A stretch of 64,000 nucleotides of DNA from Capnocytophaga sp. oral taxon 863 str. F0517 (GTDB lineage Bacteria > Bacteroidota > Bacteroidia > Flavobacteriales > Flavobacteriaceae): NCBI RefSeq assembly GCF_000466425.1, contig NZ_KE992174.1:47779-111778 (forward strand), written 5' to 3'. The position numbers were made by a program, and so were the translations under genes. The first letter of the stretch is position 1, and every line of letters begins with the position of its first letter. A model generated the notes under the pieces. The model was not told the origin of the DNA and ran no database searches. It was given only the letters and a program-made list of their open reading frames with translations. Shown piece by piece: positions 36,184-44,867 of this stretch.

Positions 36184-36268
36184 CCGTATTCCCCGCATAG
36201 GGAAGTTAGTTTAGCATCCAAATACCATGGACAGCATAGGCACCATGTATTGCTAACTCTTAATACGG
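36184..36268 (+). ncRNA. Candidate structured leader of rpsB
   Basis: In the 132-nt gap before rpsB, three nested stems are visible: CCGTATT (36184-36190) with AATACGG (36262-36268); AGTTAG (36204-36209) with CTAACT (36253-36258); ATAC-C-ATGG (36222-36230) with CCATGTAT (36243-36250). A small CCC/GGG hairpin lies near 36191-36202. This is much more ordered than ordinary spacer, and S2 is a known target of autoregulation in other bacteria. The regulatory role is inferred. Confidence 0.55.
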
Positions 36269-36287
36269 AACGTAAACTATTAAAAAA

Positions 36288-37013
36288 ATGGCAAATTCAA
36301 TAGAAGTAAAAGACCTATTAGAAGCTGGAGTGCATTTCGGGCACCTTACCAGAAAGTGGAACCCTAATATGGCGCCATATATTTATATGGAAAGAAATGG
36401 TATCCACGTGATTAACCTCTACAAGACAGCTGCCAAAATCGAGGAAGCCAACGAAGCACTTAAGAAAATTGCTGCTTCTGGACGTAAAATCCTCTTCGTG
36501 GCTACTAAAAAACAAGCTAAGGATATCGTAGCTGAAAAAGCTACTTCAGTGACTATGCCTTACATTACTGAAAGATGGCCTGGTGGTATGCTAACCAACT
36601 TTGTGACCATCCGTAAGGCGGTAAAGAAAATGTCGTCTATCGACAAAATGAAAAAAGATGGTACTTACGATACCCTTTCTAAAAAAGAAAAACTACACAT
36701 TACCCGTCTTAGAGAAAAACTCGAAAAGAACTTAGGCTCTATCGCGGATATGACTCGCCTTCCTGCAGCGCTTTTTGTAGTCGATACCCTTAGAGAACAC
36801 ATCGCGGTGAAAGAAGCTCAAAAATTAAACATTCCTATTTTCGCTATCGTGGATACCAACTCCGATCCTCGTGAGGTGGATTACGTAATTCCTGCCAACG
36901 ATGATGCTTCTCGCTCTATCGACAAAATCCTTTCTTATGTAGTGGAAGCTATCAAAGAAGGACTCGAAGACAAAAAAGTAGAAAAAGCAGAGGAAAAAAA
37001 TACTGAAAACTAA
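36288..37013 (+). CDS. rpsB: 30S ribosomal protein S2
   Basis: 241 residues. LLEAGVHFGHLTRKWNPNMAPYIY at the start (the family HFGH motif), RKILFVATKKQAKDI, ERWPGGMLTNF and DTNSDPREVDYVIPANDDASRSI. The C-terminus is lysine/glutamate-rich. A candidate leader precedes it and a hairpin separates it from tsf. Confidence 0.97.
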   Translation: MANSIEVKDLLEAGVHFGHLTRKWNPNMAPYIYMERNGIHVINLYKTAAKIEEANEALKKIAASGRKILFVATKKQAKDIVAEKATSVTMPYITERWPGGMLTNFVTIRKAVKKMSSIDKMKKDGTYDTLSKKEKLHITRLREKLEKNLGSIADMTRLPAALFVVDTLREHIAVKEAQKLNIPIFAIVDTNSDPREVDYVIPANDDASRSIDKILSYVVEAIKEGLEDKKVEKAEEKNTEN

Positions 37014-37028
37014 AATTATTAATTCATA

Positions 37029-37064
37029 AAGTGATTATTTAGAACTATAAATAATCACTTTTTT
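37029..37064 (+). terminator. Hairpin between rpsB and tsf
   Basis: A perfect 13-bp stem (37029-37041 with 37048-37060), 6-nt loop and T-run. Probably a partial terminator that lowers tsf transcription relative to rpsB. Confidence 0.7.
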
Positions 37065-37082
37065 AAAAAAATATACAAGAAT

Positions 37083-38048
37083 ATGTCAAAAATTACTGCC
37101 GCAGAGGTAAACAAACTTAGACAAGCTACCGGAGCTGGTATGATGGACTGCAAGAACGCTCTAGTAGAAGCGGATGGCGATTTCGATAAAGCCATCGAAG
37201 TCCTCCGTAAAAAAGGACAAAAAGTGGCTGAAAAACGTGCTGACAGAGAATCTTCTGAAGGAGCCGCTATCGCTAAGGTAAATGCTGCTCACACCAAAGG
37301 GGCTGTGATCTCTCTTAACTGCGAAACAGACTTCGTTGCTAAAAATGAATCTTTCGTAGCCTTGGCTAATGAATTGGCTGAATTGGCTCTTAACTATAAT
37401 GACAAAGAGGCTTTCCTTGCTGCTCCTTTCCAAGGTATTACCGTAGCTGATAAGCTTACTGAACAGACAGGGGTTATTGGTGAAAAAATCGAAATCGGTC
37501 AGTTTGAAGTATTGGAAGGAAACTATGTGGATTTCTATATCCATGCCGGTAACAAGATCGCTGCTTTGGTTGCTCTTTCTGCTGCTATTGATAATGCCCA
37601 TGAGGTAGCTCGCAACGTATGTATGCAGGTGGCTTCTATGGGGGCTATCGTACTCTCAAGCAAGGATTTTGATCCTGCATATGTAGCTAGCGAAACAGAA
37701 GCACGTATCGCAGCTATCGTGAAGGAAAACGAAGAGCTTCGTCGCCTTGGAAAAACAGAAAAACACGTACCTAAGTATATCTCTGCCCTACAGCTTACTC
37801 CAGAAGTGCTCAAACAAGCTGAAGAAGATGCCAAAGCAGAACTCCAAGCTGAAGGTAAGCCTGAAAAGATTTGGGATCGTATCCTTCCTGGAAAAGTACA
37901 ACGATTCATCGATGACAATACTACCCTTGACCTTGAAAAAGCCCTACTTGACCAATACTACATCAAAGATGAAAGTAAGAAAGTAGCTGACTATGTGAAG
38001 GGATACAATGTAGAAATAACAGGATTCAAGAGAGTTTCTCTTGTGTAA
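37083..38048 (+). CDS. tsf: Elongation factor Ts
   Basis: 321 residues. ITAAEVNKLRQATGAGMMDCKNAL at the start, LRKKGQKVAEKRADR, and SLNCETDFVAKNESFVALA near residue 80. EF-Ts exchanges GDP for GTP on EF-Tu. Length is slightly over the usual ~280, as often in Bacteroidota. A terminator lies downstream. Confidence 0.96.
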   Translation: MSKITAAEVNKLRQATGAGMMDCKNALVEADGDFDKAIEVLRKKGQKVAEKRADRESSEGAAIAKVNAAHTKGAVISLNCETDFVAKNESFVALANELAELALNYNDKEAFLAAPFQGITVADKLTEQTGVIGEKIEIGQFEVLEGNYVDFYIHAGNKIAALVALSAAIDNAHEVARNVCMQVASMGAIVLSSKDFDPAYVASETEARIAAIVKENEELRRLGKTEKHVPKYISALQLTPEVLKQAEEDAKAELQAEGKPEKIWDRILPGKVQRFIDDNTTLDLEKALLDQYYIKDESKKVADYVKGYNVEITGFKRVSLV

Positions 38049-38081
38049 AGTTTTCTCCATATTTTAATTATTATAAAGGAT

Positions 38082-38122
38082 AAAAGGTGTTTTCTTAAGC
38101 AATTAGGGAAACCCTTTTATTT
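38082..38122 (+). terminator. Terminator after tsf
   Basis: Stem AAAAGG(T)GTTT with AAACCCTTTT (one bulge), then T-rich DNA. Confidence 0.6.
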
Positions 38123-38125
38123 TAA

Positions 38126-38166
38126 TTTTGAGTTTTGAGTTCTAAGTTAAAACTCAAAACTCAAAA
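38126..38166. repeat. Perfect 16-bp inverted repeat upstream of gmk
   Basis: TTTTGAGTTTTGAGTT (38126-38141) and its exact complement (38151-38166), with 9 nt between, followed by further AAAACTCAAAA words up to the gmk start. The same word opens the tract at 15590. Confidence 0.7.
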
Positions 38167-38185
38167 CTTAAAACCCAAAACTCAA

Positions 38186-38749
38186 ATGAAAATAATTGTT
38201 TTTTCGGCTCCTTCGGGTACGGGCAAGTCCAGTGTAATCAGAGAATTGCTTAAACAGACAGATCTGAATTTGGCTTTTTCGATCTCTACTACCTCTCGTG
38301 CTCCCAGAGGTACAGAGCGAGATGGGGTAGAGTACTATTTTATCTCCGCCGAGCAGTTCAAAGAAAAAATCAAGCAACAGGCCTTTATTGAGTGGCAAGA
38401 GGTATATGCTGGGAATTATTATGGTACTTATTCCAGCGAGATAGAACGACTTTCGGCAATGGGCAAGCATATCATCTTTGATTTGGATGTCTTTGGAGGG
38501 ATTAATCTTAAAAAATATTTTGGGGAAGAGGCGCTTTCCATCTTTCTACAACCCCCTTCCTTGGAAGAGCTTAAAAAACGCTTAGAACGTAGGCAAACTG
38601 ATACCCCTGAAAAGATTGCTATGCGTATTGATAAGGCTGCTTACGAAATAGAACAAGCTATTTATTTCGATAAGGTAGTGGTCAATGACAATTTGCAAAC
38701 CTGTGTAGAAGAAGTATCCCAACTAATTCGTACTTTTCTTAATCATTAA
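38186..38749 (+). CDS. gmk: Guanylate kinase
   Basis: 187 residues from MKIIVFSAPSGTGKSSVI. Phosphorylates GMP to GDP. P-loop SAPSGTGKSS (residues 7-16), STTSRAPRGTERDGVEYYF (GMP site) and VDLFG-like FDLDVFGGINLK. The upstream in-frame ATG at 38135 would lead into the repeat tract, so 38186 is chosen. The next gene, nadD, follows 15 bp later. Confidence 0.94.
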   Translation: MKIIVFSAPSGTGKSSVIRELLKQTDLNLAFSISTTSRAPRGTERDGVEYYFISAEQFKEKIKQQAFIEWQEVYAGNYYGTYSSEIERLSAMGKHIIFDLDVFGGINLKKYFGEEALSIFLQPPSLEELKKRLERRQTDTPEKIAMRIDKAAYEIEQAIYFDKVVVNDNLQTCVEEVSQLIRTFLNH

Positions 38750-38764
38750 TCTATAAGGCTGTTT

Positions 38765-39352
38765 ATGTATTCTAAAAAGATAGGACTTTATTTCGGTTCT
38801 TTTAATCCGATTCATATAGGTCATCTGATTTTGGCTAATTACTTAGTTGAACATAGTGAGCTGGACGAGGTTTGGTTTGTCGTAACTCCTCAAAATCCCT
38901 TCAAGGACAAAAAATCTTTGTTGGATAATGCGGCTCGCTTGGAAATGGTCTCACTTTCCCTTGGGGAGTATGACCGACTGAAGCCTTGTGATATAGAATT
39001 TCATCTCTCGCAGCCTAATTATACAATTGATACGCTCATTCACTTGGAAGAGAAGTATCCCCAATACAGTTTTTCCCTAATCATGGGAGAAGATAACCTA
39101 AAATCATTTCCTAAGTGGAAGAATTATGAGGTGATACTGGATCGTTATTCTATTTATGTATATCCACGACTTAGTGAAGGGAATGTTCCCGAAGCGCTAC
39201 AAGCTCATCCGCATATAGTATATGTAAAAACACCTATTATAGAGCTATCCGCCACTGCGATACGAGAAGATATTTCCAAAGGGAAAGATGTGAGACCTAT
39301 GTTACCCCCTTTGGTGTGGAGTTATATAGATAAATGGGGGTTTTATAAGTGA
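38765..39352 (+). CDS. nadD: Nicotinate-nucleotide adenylyltransferase
   Basis: 195 residues. Nucleotidyltransferase motifs GSFNPIHIGHLILAN near the start and ELSATAIREDISKG near the end, plus VTPQNPFK. NadD makes deamido-NAD from NaMN and ATP. Probably cotranscribed with gmk; a strong terminator follows. Confidence 0.93.
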   Translation: MYSKKIGLYFGSFNPIHIGHLILANYLVEHSELDEVWFVVTPQNPFKDKKSLLDNAARLEMVSLSLGEYDRLKPCDIEFHLSQPNYTIDTLIHLEEKYPQYSFSLIMGEDNLKSFPKWKNYEVILDRYSIYVYPRLSEGNVPEALQAHPHIVYVKTPIIELSATAIREDISKGKDVRPMLPPLVWSYIDKWGFYK

Positions 39353-39384
39353 TTTTATAATAGAAATTTGCTTTTTTGTAGTTA

Positions 39385-39421
39385 TATAGGAGAGAATCTA
39401 AATTCTCTCCTATATTTTTTT
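39385..39421. terminator. Terminator after nadD
   Basis: 12-bp stem (ATAGGAGAGAAT / ATTCTCTCCTAT), 4-nt loop, T-run. Convergent with the hydrolase gene ending at 39429. Confidence 0.85.
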
Positions 39422-39428
39422 CTTTTTA

Positions 39429-40124
39429 TTATATAAGTTCGTTTACTTCTAAAGATTTTCCTATTTCCAAGAGATGCAATCTCTTGTGAGCGTCACTGAA
39501 TTTTCTTTTAGAGGCTTCTTTGTCAATCTTTATAACCTCAAAAGTATCGTAGTGTACTCCTAAAACATTGTTAGTTTCTACAAATTTGGCAGCAGTGAGG
39601 GCATCTCTTACCCCCATAGTATAATTATTACCTATAGGGAAGATGCCTAAGTCTATTTTGTACTGATGGGGAATAATCTTCATATCCATTGTAAGGGCTG
39701 TATCTCCTGAGATATAGATAGTTTGATCATTATAGTTGATGAGAAAGCCAGCAGGGTTACCGCCATAACTACCATCGGGGAAGGAAGAAGAGTGTACCGC
39801 CTTAATCATCTTGATTTTCACCTTTCCATCAAGGAAACGATGAGAGCCCCCTATGTTCATATCATGTCCATCGAGCCCCAAGGCACGGTAGTGAGCAAGT
39901 ATTTCTGGATTAGTAATCAGGCTGGCACCGGTACGCTTGGCAATAGCCTCTGCATCGAGGATATGGTCGCCATGGGCGTGGGTAAGGAGGATGTAAGTAG
40001 CCTCAATATCATTGATATTGATATGTTGGGCAAGTGGGTTGGCACTGATAAAGGGATCCACCAAGAAGTGAGCGCCCTCTATTTCAATATTGACACAGGC
40101 GTGTCCTAAATAAGTTACTTTCAT
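39429..40124 (-). CDS. UPF0173-type metal-dependent hydrolase
   Basis: 231 residues of the metallo-beta-lactamase fold. Starts MKVTYLGHACVNIEI, has the metal motif LLTHAHGDHILDAEAI (HxHxDH) near residue 50, SGDTALTMDM and a C-terminal GVHYDTFEVI. This matches UPF0173 (YtkL-like), whose substrate is unknown. It sits 27 bp downstream of bshC on the same strand, so probably cotranscribed. Confidence 0.85.
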   Translation of the reverse strand: MKVTYLGHACVNIEIEGAHFLVDPFISANPLAQHININDIEATYILLTHAHGDHILDAEAIAKRTGASLITNPEILAHYRALGLDGHDMNIGGSHRFLDGKVKIKMIKAVHSSSFPDGSYGGNPAGFLINYNDQTIYISGDTALTMDMKIIPHQYKIDLGIFPIGNNYTMGVRDALTAAKFVETNNVLGVHYDTFEVIKIDKEASKRKFSDAHKRLHLLEIGKSLEVNELI

Positions 40125-40151
40125 ATTTTTAGTATTTTAGCGTTTTTTGTT

Positions 40152-41792
40152 CTATATAAAGTATTCTATACAGTCTTCCTCATTTGCTTTGCTTTCATAA
40201 GATAGGATAACAAAGCGGAAATCAAAGGGGCTTAATTCCTTGATTAAGATATCGATGAGTTGTCCTTGGCTTTCGATCATATACGCGCTGAAGTTATCCA
40301 CGCGCTCCTGAAGAGATTCCTTGGGGAAGAGGCTCACACGTAGCGCAAGCACTCTATCGAGGGTTTCTCTATATTTCTTTTTTTGTGCCTTGAGCAGTCG
40401 TTTCTCTAAGTGTTCTAATCCCTTGAGTTGCTTAGCTTCTTGGGCTTTTACGGCTCCGAGGAAGGACTTATCGGTATGGGCAGCTATTTGGTGCAGTTGG
40501 GTAAAATGCTCCTGTAGGGATGCTTTTTGAGCGGAAAAGTCGATAGGGTATTCGGAGAGCCTTTGGGTGATTTTATTTTCTAAAAGGCTGTTTTTTAAGA
40601 AAATATCTTGATGGGTAAGTCCCAGCTTATGGAGCTTTTTCTCTTGTGCCTCACTGATAAGCAGTACCGAATTGCGCAACATAAGGATAGGGAAAGGCAC
40701 CTTGTGTAGGGCAAACATTTCCTTGAGTTCCAGCCAGTAAGCGATTTCGCCTCCACCTCCGATATAGGCTAAGTTAGGCAATATAACTTCCTGATACATA
40801 GGGCGCAAAATCACATTGGGAGAGAAGTATTCGGGGAAGCACTCCAAGTGCCGCAGGATTTCCTCCTCGGTGAATCGGATAGGAGTATTCAGTACGGCAT
40901 ATCCTTGTTCGTCCTTTACGATACGCTCTCGGATACCATCTTTTACGTAGAAAATATTAATCTCGCGAGGGTGTACCTGTTCGGGGTAGTTCTTATTGAT
41001 ACTCTTGATATAGGCAAGGGTCTTTTCCACTTCTTTATGAGCGGCACTCTCTAAGAGTTCTCTCCTGAAATGAGGGATAAAGAGTTCCTTGAGGTGTTTG
41101 TCATTGGCATCGATAATCACCAAACCATAGGGGGTGAAGAGTTCATTGACGAGATAGCGGGTAGCGCTGGCCAAGGTAGTATGTTGGGTATAGGCTCTTT
41201 CGAAAAGGGAGGCCAAGTGCTGTCCTTGGTGGCTTTTACCTAAGAGTGTTTTGAGTAGGTTGGCTATTCTATTGAGCTCTTCGGTAGCGAACTGGCCTAC
41301 CATACCTTTTTGATCAGAATGCCAAGAGATTTTTTGTCCTTGAAAGCTAAAATGGTTAATCTCTTCGAAATCATGGTCTTCGGTAGCCATCCAATAGATG
41401 GGGACAAAGTTGTATTCAGGATATAGTTTCTGAAGCTGGTCGCAGGTTAGGATCGTAGTTACGATTTTGTAAATGAAATACAAGGGGCCAGTGAAGAGGC
41501 TCAGCTGGTGTCCGGTAGTAATGGTAAAGGTGTTATCCTGTTGTAGCAGTTCTATATTGTGATAAGTTTTTCTCGAAACGGCCAGTCTTTTATATTGTTG
41601 GGTAATAGCCTCAAAAAGAGTATTCCTATTCTCAGCAGAATAGGAGGCTTGTTTTTCTTTGACTTGGGCAGGAAAATTGGTAGCTACGGGGAAGCGATGG
41701 TATAGGCAACGCAATTCGGGCTTTTGGGCAAGGTAATCAGTGATAAATTCAGAGAAATACCCTGTTTCTTTGAAGGGAATATAGTCAATCAT
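40152..41792 (-). CDS. bshC: Bacillithiol biosynthesis cysteine ligase BshC
   Basis: 546 residues. PFKETGYFSEFITDYL at the start, TGHQLSLFTGPLYFIYK (~105-121) and IYWMATEDHDFEEINHF, then a long coiled-coil region (~420-500), the domain order of BshC. The enzyme adds cysteine to GlcN-malate in the last step of bacillithiol synthesis, a thiol used by Bacillota, Deinococcus and many Bacteroidota. No bshA or bshB is in the window. Confidence 0.9.
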   Translation of the reverse strand: MIDYIPFKETGYFSEFITDYLAQKPELRCLYHRFPVATNFPAQVKEKQASYSAENRNTLFEAITQQYKRLAVSRKTYHNIELLQQDNTFTITTGHQLSLFTGPLYFIYKIVTTILTCDQLQKLYPEYNFVPIYWMATEDHDFEEINHFSFQGQKISWHSDQKGMVGQFATEELNRIANLLKTLLGKSHQGQHLASLFERAYTQHTTLASATRYLVNELFTPYGLVIIDANDKHLKELFIPHFRRELLESAAHKEVEKTLAYIKSINKNYPEQVHPREINIFYVKDGIRERIVKDEQGYAVLNTPIRFTEEEILRHLECFPEYFSPNVILRPMYQEVILPNLAYIGGGGEIAYWLELKEMFALHKVPFPILMLRNSVLLISEAQEKKLHKLGLTHQDIFLKNSLLENKITQRLSEYPIDFSAQKASLQEHFTQLHQIAAHTDKSFLGAVKAQEAKQLKGLEHLEKRLLKAQKKKYRETLDRVLALRVSLFPKESLQERVDNFSAYMIESQGQLIDILIKELSPFDFRFVILSYESKANEEDCIEYFI

Positions 41793-41968
41793 ATAATTAT
41801 TTTTGAATCAATATTGTTCGATAAATAAGAAAAAATCCCACAGATTTTTATAAGACTGAAGGCCTTATTTTTCCTTGGAAATTAGAATGAGATACTTAGA
41901 AAAGATAACACCTCTTTCTAAGGAAATCTATGAGCGTTTATTTTTATAGTTTGTTTTTATCAATCTTC

Positions 41969-42445
41969 TTAATACAAAAGCTCAAAACAGAAAGGTAATA
42001 AATCCTTTATGGAGCCTATTTCCAAGATATTTCCTTGGGTGCTGGCGCAAAGTACTACAATAGGGCTGCCTTGGGTACATTCGTATTCCAAGAGTGCTTG
42101 CCTACAGTTTCCACAAGGAGTGGTGATCTCTCCTTGGGGCTTATTGGCATTATCTCCACAAATGGCAATCTTGAGGATTTTCTCCTGAGGATAATTGGCT
42201 TTGGCATAGAAAAGCGCAGTGCGTTCGGCACATAAGCCAGAGGGATAGGCAGCATTCTCCTGATTGTTTCCATTGATAATCAATCCATTGCTCAAGAGTA
42301 GTGCTGCCCCCACCCAAAAGGACGAATAAGGAGCATAGGCCTGCTCTCTGCTCTTCATGGCACTGATTATAAGTGCTTTATCCTGCTCATTGAGTTCGCT
42401 TAGCAATAGGGTCTTATATTTGAATTGGAAGCAATGTTCGTCCAT
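41969..42445 (-). CDS. cdd: Cytidine deaminase
   Basis: 158 residues. YAPYSSFWVGAALLL, NNQENAAYPSGLCAERTA (zinc Cys and catalytic Glu) and TPCGNCRQALLEYE (zinc Cys pair) are the deaminase signatures. Converts cytidine to uridine in pyrimidine salvage. It is a single gene; a 176-bp spacer without a gene separates it from bshC. Confidence 0.93.
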   Translation of the reverse strand: MDEHCFQFKYKTLLLSELNEQDKALIISAMKSREQAYAPYSSFWVGAALLLSNGLIINGNNQENAAYPSGLCAERTALFYAKANYPQEKILKIAICGDNANKPQGEITTPCGNCRQALLEYECTQGSPIVVLCASTQGNILEIGSIKDLLPFCFELLY

Positions 42446-42464
42446 AGGAAGCCTATTAAAAGAG

Positions 42465-42472
42465 CAAAGGTA
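42465..42472 (-). promoter_or_regulatory. -7 element of cdd
   Basis: Minus strand reads TACCTTTG 20 bp before the cdd ATG. No TTG at -33. Confidence 0.45.
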
Positions 42473-42570
42473 AGAAAAAAATAAGTAAAACCTACTAAAT
42501 CGAGAAAATATTTTTTCTATAATAGAATTAAAAAAAAGCTAAATAGATTTATTAAAATAAATTTTTTTCA

Positions 42571-42578
42571 TACATTTG
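42571..42578 (+). promoter_or_regulatory. -7 element of the NfeD-like/flotillin operon
   Basis: TACATTTG, 23 bp before the ATG at 42602. No TTG at -33. Confidence 0.45.
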
Positions 42579-42601
42579 TTGCCGAATTAATTAGGATCAT
42601 T

Positions 42602-43165
42602 ATGGAATTTTTCAGTTCGATGGAGCCCTACCTACAGGGATTTTGGTTTATAGCCGTTCCGGTATCAATCATCTTTGTCATCCAGACGGTGATGACCTTT
42701 GTGGGGGCGAATGCCTCGGATGGCTTAGCGGCTGATTTTGATGGAGACTTCTCGGGGCATGATGCGCCTTTTCAGCTCTTTTCCTTGCGCAACTTGGTGA
42801 ATTTCCTATTAGGCTTCAGCTGGACAGGTATTTCTTTTTATGAATTGATATCTAACAAAATAGCACTGATTATCTTTGCGGTGCTTATTGGAGGCTTGTT
42901 CGTATATATCTTTTTTTTGACCATGCAAGCGCTCATGAAGCTGGCCGAGGACAATTCCTTCAAGATAGAGGAGACCCTCGGCAAGACCGCTCAGGTATAT
43001 ATCCCTATTCCGGAACATCTATCAGGTAGGGGCAAAGTAACGCTCAGTATACGTGGTTCCTTTCATGAATTGGAGGCTGTGACCGAAGGCGATCGAATCC
43101 CCACCAATGCCACTGTAAGGGTGGTCAAAGTACAAGACCAATTGCTCTATGTTGTTAGGGGTTAG
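42602..43165 (+). CDS. NfeD/YuaF-like membrane protein of the flotillin operon
   Basis: 187 residues. Two or three membrane segments (FWFIAVPVSIIFVIQTVMTFV; FLLGFSWTGISFYELI; IALIIFAVLIGGLFVYIFFL) precede a C-terminal OB-fold-like part (KTAQVYIPIPEHLSGRGKVTLSIRG). NfeD-type proteins of this layout stand next to flotillin genes and are thought to support membrane microdomain assembly. Here the flotillin gene follows after a 93-bp repetitive spacer. Confidence 0.78.
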   Translation: MEFFSSMEPYLQGFWFIAVPVSIIFVIQTVMTFVGANASDGLAADFDGDFSGHDAPFQLFSLRNLVNFLLGFSWTGISFYELISNKIALIIFAVLIGGLFVYIFFLTMQALMKLAEDNSFKIEETLGKTAQVYIPIPEHLSGRGKVTLSIRGSFHELEAVTEGDRIPTNATVRVVKVQDQLLYVVRG

Positions 43166-43256
43166 GTCTTAGGGGTTAGGTTTTAGGTTTTAGGTGTTAG
43201 GGGGCTAATGGCAATTAGCGTTATTAACCATTGAGTAATCATTAATCATTAAAATA
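43166..43256. repeat. TTAGGGG-type degenerate tandem spacer
   Basis: Runs of TTAGGGGTTAGG and TTTTAGG words, then GGGCTAATGGCAATTAGC and CATTAATCATTAA. It sits between two genes of one operon. It is not telomeric; it belongs to the family of spacer repeats seen elsewhere here. Confidence 0.6.
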
Positions 43257-43258
43257 GA

Positions 43259-44812
43259 ATGGATTTTTCATCACCCATTAGTTTGATTGCAGTATTTGCA
43301 GTCGTATTGTTTGTGACCATAGTGTCGCTTACGGCGCGTTACAAGCGTTGTCCTTCGGACAAGATATTAGTTATTTACGGGCGAACCGGTGGTTCATCGG
43401 CACGTTGTATCCATGGAGGGGGAGCCTTTGTGTGGCCTGTGATTCAGGACTTTGCCTATTTGGATTTGCGTCCGCTCTCCATTGAGGCCAACCTCTACAA
43501 TGCCTTGAGTAGGCAGAATATCCGTGTGGATGTGCCTTGTCGCTTTACTATAGCTATCTCCACTGAACCAGAGAATATGAATGCGGCTGCCGAACGCCTC
43601 TTGGGGCTTTCTCCTGAGCAGATCCAAGAGTTGGCCAAGGATATCCTCTTCGGGCAGCTCCGTTTGGTAATTGCTACCATGACTATTGAGGAGATTAACT
43701 CCGACCGAGATAAATTCCTTGACAATATCTCCAAGAATGTGGATAGCGAGCTTAAGAAAATCGGTCTGAAGCTCATCAACGTCAATGTAACCGATATCAA
43801 GGATGAATCAGGCTATATAGAAGCCCTCGGTAAGGAAGCCGCTGCGAAGGCTATCAACGAAGCTAAAATCAGTGTAGCCGAACAGGAAAAGATAGGGGAG
43901 ACCGGTAAGGCGCTTGCCGATAGAGAACGTGATACTCAAATTGCTGAAACACAACGAGATAGAGACGTAAAAATTGCCATTACTCAAAAGAACAAAGAAA
44001 TCAGTATCGCCCAAGCGAAAAAAGACGAGACAGTAGGTATTGCCGAGGCTAAGAAGGACGAGTCCATCGGGAAAGCCGAGGCCGACCGTGATAGCCGTAT
44101 CAAGATTTCCGAGGCCAATGCCTCTGCCATCAAGGGAGAGAATGAGGCCAAAATAGAGATAGCCAACTCTGATGCACTTCGCCGAGAAAAAGAAGCCGAA
44201 TCCCTACGTATTGCGATTTCTGCCGAGAAGGTACAACAGGCCAAAGCCTTGGAAGAAGCTTACTCAGCAGAAGAAAAAGCCGAATCGGCTCGTGCCCAAA
44301 GAGAGCGTGCTACCCAACAGGCCAACATCATTGTCCCTGCCGAGATAGCCAAACAACGTGTGATCATAGAAGCCCAAGCGGAAGCCGACCGCTTGCGTGA
44401 GAACGCCAAAGGGGAGGCAGATGCTATCTATGCGAAAATGGAAGCCGAAGCCAAAGGTCTTTTTGAAATCCTTACCAAGCAAGCACAAGGATACAAGGAT
44501 GTGGTCAGCGCCGCAGGAGGCGATCCTACCAAGGCATTCCAATTGCTCCTCATAGAAAAACTGCCTGAACTGGTGAAAACCCAAGTGGAAGCGGTTAAGA
44601 ATATCAAGATTGATAAGATTACCGTATGGGATTCAGGTCAGGGCGAAAATGGTAATACTTCTACAGCCAACTTTGTCTCTGGTATGATGAAGACCGTGCC
44701 ACCGCTCAATGACCTCTTTAACATGGCGGGGCTCAACTTACCTACTTATTTGACGAAAGCCAATGAAGCTCCTGAAGAAGTAAAGAGCGAGGAAGTGAAG
44801 GGTGAAGAATAA
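43259..44812 (+). CDS. Flotillin-like SPFH protein
   Basis: 517 residues. N-terminal membrane anchor (SLIAVFAVVLFVTIVSLTA), SPFH domain (~30-200) with RCIHGGGAFVWPVIQDFAYLDL and LINVNVTDIKDESGYIEALG, then a long Ala/Glu/Lys-rich coiled coil (~200-400) with repeated QAKKDETVGIAEAKKDES units. The end (IDKITVWDSGQGENGNTSTANFVSGM) is typical of FloT/YuaG. Flotillins organise membrane microdomains. The operon partner is the NfeD-like protein upstream. Confidence 0.9.
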   Translation: MDFSSPISLIAVFAVVLFVTIVSLTARYKRCPSDKILVIYGRTGGSSARCIHGGGAFVWPVIQDFAYLDLRPLSIEANLYNALSRQNIRVDVPCRFTIAISTEPENMNAAAERLLGLSPEQIQELAKDILFGQLRLVIATMTIEEINSDRDKFLDNISKNVDSELKKIGLKLINVNVTDIKDESGYIEALGKEAAAKAINEAKISVAEQEKIGETGKALADRERDTQIAETQRDRDVKIAITQKNKEISIAQAKKDETVGIAEAKKDESIGKAEADRDSRIKISEANASAIKGENEAKIEIANSDALRREKEAESLRIAISAEKVQQAKALEEAYSAEEKAESARAQRERATQQANIIVPAEIAKQRVIIEAQAEADRLRENAKGEADAIYAKMEAEAKGLFEILTKQAQGYKDVVSAAGGDPTKAFQLLLIEKLPELVKTQVEAVKNIKIDKITVWDSGQGENGNTSTANFVSGMMKTVPPLNDLFNMAGLNLPTYLTKANEAPEEVKSEEVKGEE

Positions 44813-44827
44813 ATAAGAGAAAAGTGA

Positions 44828-44863
44828 AGAGTGAAAAGTGAAAAACGCTTTTCACTCTTTTTT
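44828..44863. terminator. Terminator after flotillin
   Basis: Perfect 11-bp stem AGAGTGAAAAG / CTTTTCACTCT with T-run. Convergent with the gene ending at 44868. Confidence 0.7.
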
Positions 44864-44867
44864 CTTT

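Noticed and set aside
43166-43256. TTAGGG-like tandem words as a telomere or replication signal
   Set aside because: Degenerate, inside an operon, and part of a wider family of spacer words.
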